From positions 1-64,000 of the forward strand of contig CASEAG010000039.1 of the NCBI GenBank assembly GCA_949285785.1: a DNA stretch of 64,000 bases. Direction: 5' to 3'. Positions 25,821-34,226 of the stretch are shown piece by piece. The notes beneath the pieces were generated by a model. The model was given only the letters and a program-made list of their open reading frames with translations. It made no database searches and had not been told where the DNA came from. The position numbers and the translations under genes were made by a program. The stretch's first letter is position 1. Each line of letters opens with the position of its first letter. The DNA is from an uncultured Spirochaetales bacterium. GTDB lineage: Bacteria; Spirochaetota; Spirochaetia; Sphaerochaetales; Sphaerochaetaceae.

Positions 25821-26978
25821 ATGAAGATAATCGTCATCGGAAACGGAATCGCCGGATACACTTTCGCCTCCCTCATGATCAAGGGTCTGGACTACTGCAG
25901 GCTCGAGGTCTTCAGCGACGAGTCCTTCAGCCCGTACTACAGGACCCGGATCCTCTCTCTGCTGGACAGGGATGTCCAGCCTTCCACGCTCGAGATCCTT
26001 CCTCGCATCGATGACGGGCGCTACAGTCTGAAGAACCTGCACGTCGACACGATAGACTGCGAGAACAAGCTCGTCTATACATCGGATGGCAGGATGCACC
26101 AGTACGATGTATTGGTCCTGGCCAACGGTGCCAAGGCCAACATGCTCCCGCTTCCTGGCGGAAGGGCGAAAGGCATATTCTCCATCAGGACGGTCGATGA
26201 TGTCCACGCCCTCTCCTCATGGCTCGAAGGACACGGCGACCATGTCGTCGTCCTGGGCGGAGGTCTGCTCGGTCTCGAGGCCGCCTGCCAGGTGGCCTCC
26301 TGGACCAGGCGTGACGTGACCGTCGTGGAGAGCGCCGGTCATCTGCTTCCCCGTCAGCTTGACGAAGACAGCGCCCGCTATCTCCAGCGTCGTCTTTCAC
26401 AGATGGGCGTGAAGGTGCTGTGCGGCGTGAAGACCAGCAACTTCCTCAGCCGCGACGAAGCTGTGACGGGGATAAAATGCGACGACGGCTTCCTGATCCC
26501 CTCCGACACCGTGATCGAGTCCGTCGGCATAAGACCCAACACGTTCCTTGCGGTCGACGCCGGGCTCAAGGTGGAGCGTGCCGTGGTGGTCGACGACCAT
26601 CTGCGCACGAGTGTGGAGGACGTCTATGCGATAGGGGATGTCGCCCAGTTCGACGGCGTGGTGGCAGGCCAGGTATCAGCCGCCATGGCGATGGCCCGCA
26701 CCCTGGCCTCCAATCTCTGCGGCAAGGATGCCGCATACACGCCGGCACCGGCCCAGAGCATGCTCAAGGTCGCCGATCTCGATGTGATCAGCCTTGGAGA
26801 CGTGTATGGTGGAGACGAGTGCATCGTCAACGAGGGCGATTCCTTCCGCGAGGCCTTCCATGTCACCGGCGGCATGCTGACGGGATGCACCCTGATCGGA
26901 AGCCGCGAGCACTACGCCGCTGTGCGTGGTGCCATCGGAAAGCCGTTTTCCGAAATCAGGGAAGGCCTTGGACTCTAG
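25821..26978 (+). CDS. FAD-dependent NAD(P)H oxidoreductase (rubredoxin/nitrite reductase-type)
   Basis: A 385-residue pyridine nucleotide-disulfide oxidoreductase-fold protein. The N-terminal FAD loop is IIVIGNGIAGYTFASLMI. The NAD(P) loop is VVVLGGGLLGLEAACQVA (about residues 143-160), and DVYAIGDVAQFDG is the second FAD motif. There is no CxxxxC redox disulfide and no extra cluster domain, as in NADH:rubredoxin reductases. The start is ATG 25821, because a terminator lies over the earlier start. TATAGT ends 7 nt before it and there is no ribosome-binding site. The electron acceptor is unknown. Confidence 0.85.
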   Translation: MKIIVIGNGIAGYTFASLMIKGLDYCRLEVFSDESFSPYYRTRILSLLDRDVQPSTLEILPRIDDGRYSLKNLHVDTIDCENKLVYTSDGRMHQYDVLVLANGAKANMLPLPGGRAKGIFSIRTVDDVHALSSWLEGHGDHVVVLGGGLLGLEAACQVASWTRRDVTVVESAGHLLPRQLDEDSARYLQRRLSQMGVKVLCGVKTSNFLSRDEAVTGIKCDDGFLIPSDTVIESVGIRPNTFLAVDAGLKVERAVVVDDHLRTSVEDVYAIGDVAQFDGVVAGQVSAAMAMARTLASNLCGKDAAYTPAPAQSMLKVADLDVISLGDVYGGDECIVNEGDSFREAFHVTGGMLTGCTLIGSREHYAAVRGAIGKPFSEIREGLGL

Positions 26979-27042
26979 TCCGGCGGGAATGTAGTCGGGC
27001 CCATCGCCGCGATGTGTCCTCTTTTGTCTTGCACATGGTGCA

Positions 27043-27083
27043 TGACCGGCTGGCGTGATCGTATAAGACCACGCGTCCGGTCA
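27043..27083. terminator. hairpin between convergent genes
   Basis: TGACCGG (27043-27049) pairs with CCGGTCA (27077-27083), and GCGTG with CACGC inside. The outer arm overlaps the DUF3737 stop codon. It lies between the convergent FAD oxidoreductase and DUF3737 genes. There is no T-run. Confidence 0.4.
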
Positions 27084-27929
27084 CTGTGCAGGCTTTCCGT
27101 CGACGAAGATCTGTCCTCTGGACGACTCGTCGTCCCGTATGATCTGATCGACGGCAGGTACGCTGATCCTGCCTTCCCTTGGGTTCTTGATGCTGATCAC
27201 GGGGCTCTTTATGTCGGCGACGACCTCGGACTTCTCGAAGGCAAGGTCGCATTCCTCCATCACGCAGTCAATAAGGCGCAGGCCCTTGCAGTAGCACAGC
27301 GGCTGGGTGCCGATGATCCTGCAGTTCTCGAACGTCACGTTCTCGCAGTACCATGCGAGGTACTCGCCCTTGACGATGCTGTTCCTGACCAGGACGTTCC
27401 TGGCATGCCAGAACGCATCCTTCGTGTCGAAGCGGCAGTCATCGAATACCGCATTGTCGATGTACTGGAAGGAGTACTTGCCCTTGAAGTCGACATCGGA
27501 GAACCTGATGTCCTCGGCCCTCATCATGAAGTACTCGCTCTCGGCATGGGTGTTCTTCATCTCGACGTTGCGGCTCGACCAGCCGAACTCGGGGCTGACG
27601 ATGTCGCTATTGGCGATCCTGACGTTGTCGCACTCGCGAAGCGCCTTGATGCCGTGCATCTTCACGTTCCCGATTTCGATGTTGTCCGAATACCACAACG
27701 CAGCGCGGCAGGCCTCGGTCATCTCGCTGTCGCGTATGATGAGGTTGTGCACATGCCAGCAGGGGTAGCGCAGGTTGAACAGTGTGTTCTCCACCTCTAT
27801 GTTCCTGCATTCCTTTATCGCGCTCTCGCCGTCCGCCGGACCGGTGAAGGAGCAGTTCCTGATCACCAGGCCGTTTGAGCCGTACAGGGCCCTCTCCTGG
27901 TCGAAGCTCCGATTCTCGATGATCTGCAT
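27081..27929 (-). CDS. DUF3737 family protein (right-handed beta-helix)
   Basis: A 282-residue cytoplasmic protein of the DUF3737 family. The sequence is a run of short strands with regularly spaced Asn/Asp and aromatic residues (VIRNCSFTG, IEVENTLFN, LIIRDSEMT, VRIANSDIV, VLVRNSIVK, VTFENCRI). This is the pattern of a pentapeptide-like or right-handed beta-helix. Function is unknown. AGGAGTG 7 nt upstream fixes the ATG at 27929; the longer frame is not coding. Confidence 0.88.
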   Translation of the reverse strand: MQIIENRSFDQERALYGSNGLVIRNCSFTGPADGESAIKECRNIEVENTLFNLRYPCWHVHNLIIRDSEMTEACRAALWYSDNIEIGNVKMHGIKALRECDNVRIANSDIVSPEFGWSSRNVEMKNTHAESEYFMMRAEDIRFSDVDFKGKYSFQYIDNAVFDDCRFDTKDAFWHARNVLVRNSIVKGEYLAWYCENVTFENCRIIGTQPLCYCKGLRLIDCVMEECDLAFEKSEVVADIKSPVISIKNPREGRISVPAVDQIIRDDESSRGQIFVDGKPAQ

Positions 27930-28182
27930 ATCTGTCACTCCTGTCTGCTCTTGTCTACGGGCTGGGGGATGATGTGGCCGACGTTTCCGATTCTGCGCTC
28001 TTGGCTGTGCCATTGCCATGCAGCGGATCGTGTTGGCCTTCGGGCGTCTTCTATCCCTCTTCATATCGTCCTCGACCCCCGCTGATGGAATATAACAGGG
28101 AGGTGCTGAAATGGCAAATGCCTGTTCCCAATACCTGCATATTACCCCAGGGCATTCCTGCCGATGGAGTCGGGAAAGAGCT

Positions 28183-29088
28183 TCAGCTTCTCCGCTTCCG
28201 CTCCGCGATGAAGTTGAGTGCTATGCCGGCGAGCATGATCAGGGCACCGGCGAGCAGGGCGGGGGAGAAGAGCGAGTACATGGCCGCATCCAGCACGACG
28301 CTTGCAAGTATCTGCCCCGAGGACATCAGCAGTGACGAGTAGACCGCGGGAATCATTGGGATTATGAGATTGGTGGCGCTCACCACCACGATCGCCAGGG
28401 TTCCGCCGAGTACTATCGTCGAGAACGGCAGACCTGGCAGACGGGTGAAGCCCGACATGGTCCCCTCCGGCATGAGTATGAAGGCGTAGACGAGTGTCCC
28501 CGCAAGGCCCGAGAGGGCGTTCTGCCTTGCAGAGAGGAGTGCGCCCTTGTGCTTTGCGAAGGACGAGTTGTAGCACATCTGCAGCATTGTCAGCACCCCG
28601 GCGCCGATTCCCATCAGAATGTATGGGATGCTGTATGTGCCATCCCGGGAAAGACTCATGACCACGATTCCCAGGAACGAGACGGCTATCGAGAGCGCCT
28701 TTGTCCTGGTTATGGTCCTCTTCTGCATTCCGAAGGCTCCCGTCAGATCAAGAACCAGACCTGTGATGCTCTGGCCGAACACTGCCGCAGCCATGGCGAG
28801 CCCCGCTCCGACATGGCTTACGCTGTAGAAGTTGGCGATCATGATGAAGATGCCGAAGATGCCGCCGAAGTACATGTACCAGCGGCTGGCGGTGCGCGGG
28901 GGACAGATGACCGGCGATCTGCGTCCGGCAAGCAGAATCGCGCTGACCAGGACCACGCCTATGGCCTGGTTTACGATCATGGACACTTCATTCGTCGTCG
29001 CCACGCCCAGGTTGGTGTTCGCGACGACCATGACGCTGATGACCACACCCGTGAGGAATGCGGTGATGTATGCGGCGGCGTTCTTCAT
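28183..29088 (-). CDS. DMT-superfamily inner-membrane transporter (YdcZ/DUF606-like)
   Basis: A protein of about 301 residues with roughly ten hydrophobic segments in two similar halves. It starts at MKNAAAYITAFLTGVVISVMV and ends in ALLAGALIMLAGIALNFIAERKRR. Motifs such as FGIFIMIANFYSVSHVGAGLAMAAAVFGQS and MLQMCYNSSFAKHKGALLSARQNALSGL resemble the DUF606/YdcZ branch. Each half of those proteins is one unit, so this looks like a fused pair. The substrate is unknown. The frame continues far upstream, but the first hydrophobic segment begins at this ATG. Confidence 0.8.
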   Translation of the reverse strand: MKNAAAYITAFLTGVVISVMVVANTNLGVATTNEVSMIVNQAIGVVLVSAILLAGRRSPVICPPRTASRWYMYFGGIFGIFIMIANFYSVSHVGAGLAMAAAVFGQSITGLVLDLTGAFGMQKRTITRTKALSIAVSFLGIVVMSLSRDGTYSIPYILMGIGAGVLTMLQMCYNSSFAKHKGALLSARQNALSGLAGTLVYAFILMPEGTMSGFTRLPGLPFSTIVLGGTLAIVVVSATNLIIPMIPAVYSSLLMSSGQILASVVLDAAMYSLFSPALLAGALIMLAGIALNFIAERKRRS

Positions 29089-29175
29089 GGGGCAATCGTA
29101 GCACGGCCCGGCCATTGAAAGCATCCCCCATCTGTCATATGATTTGCCCACACGGCGGTGTGTGAGGAGGAAGCC

Positions 29176-29781
29176 ATGGAAGTCGTATGCCTCGACCTTG
29201 AAGGGGTCCTTGTGCCCGAGATCTGGATAGCGTTCGCCGAGAAGACAGGCATAGAAGAGCTGAGACTGACGACGAGGGACGTACCCGACTACGATGTCCT
29301 TATGGCGGGACGGATCCGTATCCTCGCCGAGCATGGCCTGAAGCTTGCGGACATCCAGGACGTGATCGCCACGATCCGCCCTCTGGATGGCGCGAAGGAC
29401 TTCCTGGACGAGCTCAGGAGCCTGACCCAGGTCATCATTCTCTCGGACACGTTCCGCGAGTTCGCCTCTCCGCTGATGCGTCAGCTCGACTGGCCCACGA
29501 TCTTCTGCAACAGCCTCGTCGTGGATGATGATGGCATGATCACGGGCTTCACGCTGCGTCAGAGAGACGGCAAGAAAAAGGCAATCGAGCATCTCAAGGG
29601 CATGGGATTCAGGACATTCGCCGCCGGTGACAGCTACAATGACCTGACAATGATCATGAGCGCCGACTCCGGCAGCCTCTTCCGCGCACCTGCAAACATC
29701 CTGCAGGAGTACCCGCAGCTTCATCTGTCCACCACATATGACGACTTCCTTTCCACCATCAGGAGCTTCATCGATGGCTGA
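29176..29781 (+). CDS. thrH: ThrH: phosphoserine phosphatase / homoserine phosphotransferase
   Basis: A HAD-superfamily enzyme of about 201 residues. Motif I is VVCLDLEGVLVPEIW; the second acidic residue of the usual DxDxT is replaced by Glu-Gly, which is characteristic of ThrH. Motif II is VIILSDTF, and motif III/IV KKKAIEHLK...FAAGDSYNDLTMI. ThrH releases serine from phosphoserine and can pass the phosphate to homoserine. GAGGAGG at 29163-29169 sets the ATG at 29176. The small membrane-protein gene overlaps the end by 8 nt. Confidence 0.88.
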   Translation: MEVVCLDLEGVLVPEIWIAFAEKTGIEELRLTTRDVPDYDVLMAGRIRILAEHGLKLADIQDVIATIRPLDGAKDFLDELRSLTQVIILSDTFREFASPLMRQLDWPTIFCNSLVVDDDGMITGFTLRQRDGKKKAIEHLKGMGFRTFAAGDSYNDLTMIMSADSGSLFRAPANILQEYPQLHLSTTYDDFLSTIRSFIDG

Positions 29782-29977
29782 CAGGAATCCGCTCAAGGGC
29801 CTCTGGCCCGCCCTCGTCGTACTGGTGGCAGGAATGACGGCAGGTTTCATCCTCCTGGCGATGGTCTACACCGGTCCGGTGTGGGTGAAGGTCGTCGTGT
29901 TCATCGTCTACATCGTGGTAGTGATCGGCGTCATCACCAGCATGAAGCGCTTCAGCGACGACGTGAAGGACCGCTGA
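29774..29977 (+). CDS. small two-helix membrane protein
   Basis: A 67-residue protein, MADRNPLKGLW..., with two hydrophobic segments (ALVVLVAGMTAGFILLAMVY and VKVVVFIVYIVVVIGVI) and a basic C-terminus. The ATG lies inside the end of thrH, indicating coupled translation. The last 26 nt overlap the end of metK on the other strand. Function is not recognised; its hydrophobicity and coupling make it more likely a real gene than a chance frame. Confidence 0.6.
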   Translation: MADRNPLKGLWPALVVLVAGMTAGFILLAMVYTGPVWVKVVVFIVYIVVVIGVITSMKRFSDDVKDR

Positions 29978-31127
29978 ACGGGCCTCCTTTCCACATCAGC
30001 CTCTTGAGCGACTCGATACGCCGAGGGCTGACCTGCTCCCATCTCTGTCCGGTGCCGAAGTGCCCCGTCTCGCTGAGCACCGCGTAGCCCGGCTCGCGCA
30101 GATGGAACTCGTCGATGATCCCCTTTGGCGACAGGTCCCATTCATCGCGTACCCAGCTGGCAAGCACGCTGTCATCGACCAGGCCTGTGCCATATGTGTC
30201 CACATATACCGAGACGGGATCGCTGACACCTATCGCATAGGCAAGCTGCACGAGACACCGGTCCGCAAGCGCGCTTCTCACGATCGTCAATGCAACATTG
30301 CGTGCGGCATAGCTGGCGCTCCTGTCGACCTTCGTCGCATCCTTGCCGCTGAATGCTCCGCCTCCATGGGGAGCCCAGCCGCCATATGTATCCACTATGA
30401 TCTTGCGTCCGGTCAGGCCGGTGTCGGCGGCAGGACCTCCCAGCACGAAACGACCCGTGGGGTTGATGTAGTACTTCGTGTCTCCGTCGACCATGTCCCG
30501 GGGCAGGATCCTGTCGACGACCTGAGTGCGCAACGTGGCCCTGAGCTCCTCGATGTCCACGTCATCGTCGCTCTGGCTGGACAGGACCACGGCCGCGATG
30601 CGTGAGGCCTTTCCGTTCCTGTACTCGACGCTCACCTGCGCCTTTCCGTCTGGGCGGAGGAACGGAATGTCGCCATCGCGTCGTGCCCTCGTGAGCTCAC
30701 ATGTCAGGCCTCTGGCGAGATTGACCGTCAGCGGCATACCGTTGGAGCACTCTCCCGTCGCATAGCCGAACATCATGCCCTGGTCGCCGGCACCCAGTCC
30801 GTCGACCAGAGAGACACCCATCGCTATGTCAGGCGACTGCTCGTGGACGCTGGTGATGATCTTGACCTTGTCGGTGAACAGGTATTCGTCCTTCGTGTAT
30901 CCTGCATGGCGTATCGTGTCGCGTACGATGGAGTCGATGTCCACGTCGGCCTTCGTCGTGACTTCTCCCATGACATGGACGAAGTCCTGGCATGCGGTGG
31001 TCTCGATGGCGGCACGGGTGTCTCCATCCTGGGTGAGCATGGCATCGAGAATCGAGTCCGAAATCTGGTCGCACAGCTTGTCCGGGTGTGCGACGGTGAC
31101 GCATTCGCTTGTGAAGCAGCCGTTCAT
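29952..31127 (-). CDS. metK: S-adenosylmethionine synthetase
   Basis: Makes SAM from ATP and methionine. Family signatures are present: CVTVAHPDKLCDQISDSILDA at the front, GAGDQGMMFGYA (hexapeptide motif), and GGGAFSGKDATKVDRSASYAAR (P-loop region). Full length at 391 residues. AAGGAGG precedes the ATG. The spacer to the next gene (31128-31394) shows no recognisable SAM riboswitch by eye. Confidence 0.96.
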   Translation of the reverse strand: MNGCFTSECVTVAHPDKLCDQISDSILDAMLTQDGDTRAAIETTACQDFVHVMGEVTTKADVDIDSIVRDTIRHAGYTKDEYLFTDKVKIITSVHEQSPDIAMGVSLVDGLGAGDQGMMFGYATGECSNGMPLTVNLARGLTCELTRARRDGDIPFLRPDGKAQVSVEYRNGKASRIAAVVLSSQSDDDVDIEELRATLRTQVVDRILPRDMVDGDTKYYINPTGRFVLGGPAADTGLTGRKIIVDTYGGWAPHGGGAFSGKDATKVDRSASYAARNVALTIVRSALADRCLVQLAYAIGVSDPVSVYVDTYGTGLVDDSVLASWVRDEWDLSPKGIIDEFHLREPGYAVLSETGHFGTGQRWEQVSPRRIESLKRLMWKGGPFSGPSRRR

Positions 31128-31320
31128 GATGCGTCCTCCTTGTCGATGAAAGGGTGTGACGCACTTCTGGCCTACGTCATTTCAAGAGATAGCATGGATT
31201 TCCACACAGGGCAAGCGATGATTGCGGAGGTGAAAATTCACCATGTGACATGAAGATGAGATATCTTTTTATATTGAGAGGATTTATCATGTACATTGCC
31301 GGTTGCCGTGGAGTTTTCTC

Positions 31321-31348
31321 TTGACATAAGGGAAATTCCTGCTATATT
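31321..31348 (+). promoter_or_regulatory. promoter of the DksA/TraR-like gene
   Basis: TTGACA (31321-31326), a 16-nt spacer and TATATT (31343-31348), close to the sigma-70 consensus. A GGGGGG run before the start codon is the likely ribosome-binding site. Confidence 0.7.
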
Positions 31349-31394
31349 GCCATATACATCCGAAAGAGACATCAACGGGGGGAATTACAGTATT

Positions 31395-31751
31395 ATGGAT
31401 GCCACATTCATTGAAGAGATGAAGGAGCGCCTGTACAAGGAGCGAAAGGAGATCCTTGACAGGATGAACGGCGAGAACTCCAACTTCAAGGAGGAGGGGG
31501 CCACCGGCCGTGGAGACAGTGTCGACCTGGCCAGCGACGAAGGCGCCTTCAAGAAGATGGAGGCACTCAACGCAATGGATGCAAAGAGGCTTGTAGCGGT
31601 CGAGAACGCACTCAAGCGGATCAGCGAGAACAAGTACGGCATCTGTCTGAAGTGCGGCAAGAGGATTCCCGAGGACAGGTTGCGTGCGATGCCTTCGGCA
31701 GTGCTGTGCATCGACTGCAAGAGCGCAGAGGAGAAGCGGCGCAACGCCTGA
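31395..31751 (+). CDS. DksA/TraR-family zinc-finger protein
   Basis: A 118-residue protein with an N-terminal helical hairpin (MDATFIEEMKERLYKERKEILDRM) and a C-terminal C4 zinc finger (GICLKCGKRIPEDRLRAMPSAVLCIDC, CxxC...CxxC). DksA-type proteins bind the RNA polymerase secondary channel and tune transcription with ppGpp. The acidic tip residues of E. coli DksA (DxxDxA) are represented by DSVDLASDEG in the loop. It has its own promoter. The longer upstream frame overlaps that promoter and is not used. Confidence 0.9.
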   Translation: MDATFIEEMKERLYKERKEILDRMNGENSNFKEEGATGRGDSVDLASDEGAFKKMEALNAMDAKRLVAVENALKRISENKYGICLKCGKRIPEDRLRAMPSAVLCIDCKSAEEKRRNA

Positions 31752-31760
31752 AGACTCCTG

Positions 31761-32396
31761 TCAGATCAGGAAAGGGTTGTGGGTCCTCTCGTAGCCGAAA
31801 CTCGACATCGGACCATGACCCGGAAGTATTCTTACATCATCATCAATCGTTTCGAGGAGCCTCGTCAGAGATGACCTGAGCTCCTTTTCGTCCCCTCCCA
31901 GGTCGCAGCGTCCCACGCTTCCCCTGAAGAGGGTGTCCCCTGTGAAGAGGATCCTGTCCTCCTCTCCGTAGAAGCATACCGAGCCGGGGGTATGTCCACC
32001 GGTTCTGATCACGCGATAGCCGAATTCCGTCTCGTCACCATCCTCAAGCAGAAAGTCCACGGGCGGGAATTCGTCCACATCGCCCGGCATGCCGAAGCGC
32101 GACATGGCCTCAAGGCAGATCCTCCTGTCCAGAAGACGGCTGTCGGCCCCGCAGATGGCCAGCTTCATCTCCGGATAGCGTCTCCGGAGCTCCGGAATCG
32201 CCATGACATGGTCGAAGTGCCCATGCGTAAGATAGACCGCCTCGAGGGAAAGAGAAAGCTCATCGAGCATTGCGATGAGCCTGTCCGCCGGAGCCGGGGC
32301 GTCGACCAGATAGGCCTTCTCCCCGTCCCTTATGATGTAGCAGTCCGTCGCGAGCGGACCGTTAGTCCTGCACAGAATCTCCAGCTGTCTGTCCAT
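31761..32396 (-). CDS. metallo-beta-lactamase-fold hydrolase (glyoxalase II-like)
   Basis: A protein of about 211 residues. The zinc-binding motif is LTHGHFDHV (HxHxDH), with further ligands in GGHTPGS and FTGDTLF and the final GHGPMS. This is the set of hydroxyacylglutathione-hydrolase-like MBL proteins, which use thioesters as substrates. The start (ATG 32396 or GTG 32402) lies inside the end of the DbpA-type gene, so the pair is translationally coupled. The substrate is unknown. Confidence 0.88.
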   Translation of the reverse strand: MDRQLEILCRTNGPLATDCYIIRDGEKAYLVDAPAPADRLIAMLDELSLSLEAVYLTHGHFDHVMAIPELRRRYPEMKLAICGADSRLLDRRICLEAMSRFGMPGDVDEFPPVDFLLEDGDETEFGYRVIRTGGHTPGSVCFYGEEDRILFTGDTLFRGSVGRCDLGGDEKELRSSLTRLLETIDDDVRILPGHGPMSSFGYERTHNPFLI

Positions 32397-33024
32397 CTTC
32401 ACCCGCCTGGGCGGTCTCGGCCGACGCCTTCCTGTCCTTGTTGGAGAAGTTCACCTGGATTGTCCTGTTCCTGTGTGTCTGTCCCTGCAGACGCTCGATG
32501 GTCTTGAGACAGTCGGGCTCGCTCATCGTGACGAACGAGTACTTGTCATGGAGACGGATCTGGTAGATGTCGTCCTTCGAGATGTCTCCATCGGCGGTGA
32601 TCAGGGCGATCAGGTCACGGGCATAGACGTGTCCCATCTTTCCCAGATTGATGTAAAGCGTCTTGGCATCCTCCGGAATGGCACGCTGCTCCCTTCTTTG
32701 CGCAGGAGCCTCGCTCCTGTCGCGCTGGACGGGCTTCCTCTCCTCTCTGGCTGCAGGGGTGCTCTGGCTGTTCTGCTGCTGAGCCTGGCCTCTTCTCTGC
32801 TCTCTCGGCTCCCTCTCCTTTCTGGCGGGTCTTGCCGGCGTCTTCGTCAGCTCCCTGAGAAGATAGGCGGCGAAGTAGCCGCGAAGCGTGAAGGGGACGT
32901 TCCTCTTGATGAGCTTCTTTATCGTCTCGAGCTCCTCGGGATTGCCGTCGGCTCTCACCGATGCCGTCAGGGCCTGGATCTTCGAGACAAGCTCGTCCTG
33001 GCTCATGGAATTGTCGTTCTGCAT
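32362..33024 (-). CDS. free-standing DbpA-type RNA-binding-domain protein
   Basis: A 220-residue protein. The N-terminal helical part (SQDELVSKIQALTASVRADGN...KRNVPFTLRGYFAAYLL) is followed by a long, charged, disordered Arg/Glu/Gln linker (about residues 72-125). It ends in a DbpA-like RNA-binding domain (TLYINLGKMGHVYARDLIALI...DDIYQIRLHDKYSFVTM). That domain normally sits at the end of DEAD-box helicases such as DbpA, where it recognises 23S rRNA. No helicase core is present. It may be a ribosome-assembly or RNA-chaperone factor. AGGAGTC upstream supports ATG 33024. Confidence 0.8.
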   Translation of the reverse strand: MQNDNSMSQDELVSKIQALTASVRADGNPEELETIKKLIKRNVPFTLRGYFAAYLLRELTKTPARPARKEREPREQRRGQAQQQNSQSTPAAREERKPVQRDRSEAPAQRREQRAIPEDAKTLYINLGKMGHVYARDLIALITADGDISKDDIYQIRLHDKYSFVTMSEPDCLKTIERLQGQTHRNRTIQVNFSNKDRKASAETAQAGEDGQTAGDSVQD

Positions 33025-33155
33025 AGTTGTCGTGACTCCTGTGTGCATTCCGTGCACATATGAAATAGGTTCCACACTGTCTCCCGAAGCAGGCTGGATT
33101 CTTCCTTGCAAGGGACTTTGGAACCGAAGCAAAGGATAGCCAACAAGCCTCTGCT

Positions 33156-33183
33156 TTGTCAATTCGGACGCCTCTGATATAAT
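33156..33183 (+). promoter_or_regulatory. promoter of the coiled-coil/mltG operon
   Basis: TTGTCA (33156-33161), a 16-nt spacer and a perfect TATAAT (33178-33183). The ATG follows after only 8 nt with no ribosome-binding site, which points to a leaderless transcript. Confidence 0.7.
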
Positions 33184-33191
33184 CGGTTGCC

Positions 33192-34226
33192 ATGGACAGC
33201 GTGAAGAGCCGCATAGACGAGATTCAGAAGGACATGGACGGCACCTGGAGCGAACTGCGTCGCCAGGCCTGCCGCCTGGCCTCCCTTGCTGCCCATCTCG
33301 AGGACGGACCCGTCACGCTGATCAGTCCGTCGCTGCGCACATCGTTCCTGGAGGCGGAGCGGTCCTTCAACCAGGTCGACGGCAGGAAGAAGGCCCGCGA
33401 CGAGCTCGCCCGACATCTCAGCGAAGGGCAGGAGAAGGTGTCCCGCCTTCAGAAGGAGCGTACCGAGAGCCGGAGGCGGCTTGCCCAGCTGAAGGTGCAG
33501 ATCGGGGCACTTGCCTTCGCACAGGCGGAAAGCCCCGTCTGCGACAAGGACGTCTCCGCCGCCCTCTCTTCGTTCCTGGCAGAGCACCGCCGCCTTGTGG
33601 AATCCTCACACGCTTCCGGTCTCGTGGGGGCCATGGGGCGTTTCAGACTGTCCATGTACGGCAAGGGGCAGGAGAAGGTGTTCAGCAGCTGCTTCGACAC
33701 CCTCTTCGAGAAGGGGCTTCTCGACAGGCTGGTCGGCGATAAGGCCCGTGACCTGCTTGATGCCTATCTTGCGCTCTCGTCCTCCTATGAGGCTCTGGAC
33801 AGCGACATCGAGGCGCGCAGTCATAGGTTGTCTGCGGGAAGGATGGAACTCGACGAGGACGACGATCTCGATAGACGGTTCCGACAGGCACGCGACGATG
33901 CGGACGAGGCCGGGGTATCGTACGGGATGTATCTCTTCGACAACGGCTCGAAGTGGATCGGTCCCGACACTCCGGATTCCTTCCTGGACTGTGTCCAGTC
34001 CATGCTCGCCCTCAATGAACACATCGAGGAATGCCAGAGGAACATCGAGCGTGAGAAGGAATACTCCGCCATCGCCGACTTCTCCAGCATGATCGAGTTC
34101 AACGACGGAAAGATCCGTGAGCTCAGAAGCGAGATCGAGCGCATAAACGGAGAGATCGCCTCCATCGAGGAGGACAACAGGTCGCTCAGACGCAAGATCG
34201 CCAACGTCAAGGAGCGCATGCGATGA
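33192..34226 (+). CDS. coiled-coil protein of unknown function, coupled to mltG
   Basis: A 344-residue protein without signal or membrane segments. Heptad-like coiled coils are visible at about residues 60-105 (ARDELARHLSEGQEKVSRLQ) and at the C-terminus (IREEL-like repeats: IRELRSEIERINGEIASIEE). The middle part (GLVGAMGRFRLSMYGKGQEKVF) looks globular. I do not recognise the family. The stop overlaps the mltG start (ATGA), so the two products are made together; a role at the cell envelope or divisome is inference from that context alone. Confidence 0.75.
   Translation: MDSVKSRIDEIQKDMDGTWSELRRQACRLASLAAHLEDGPVTLISPSLRTSFLEAERSFNQVDGRKKARDELARHLSEGQEKVSRLQKERTESRRRLAQLKVQIGALAFAQAESPVCDKDVSAALSSFLAEHRRLVESSHASGLVGAMGRFRLSMYGKGQEKVFSSCFDTLFEKGLLDRLVGDKARDLLDAYLALSSSYEALDSDIEARSHRLSAGRMELDEDDDLDRRFRQARDDADEAGVSYGMYLFDNGSKWIGPDTPDSFLDCVQSMLALNEHIEECQRNIEREKEYSAIADFSSMIEFNDGKIRELRSEIERINGEIASIEEDNRSLRRKIANVKERMR

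Noticed and set aside
27930-28182. Possible extra gene between DUF3737 and the DMT transporter
   Set aside because: The frames here are basic and Arg/Pro-rich without ribosome-binding sites. The 253-nt stretch holds nothing I can support.
28183-29850. A 555-codon frame for the DMT transporter
   Set aside because: The extra front part is antisense to thrH and hydrophilic. The membrane protein begins at ATG 29088.
31128-31394. SAM riboswitch upstream of metK
   Set aside because: I looked for the conserved stem and kink-turn elements and saw none. The gene has a plain AAGGAGG site.
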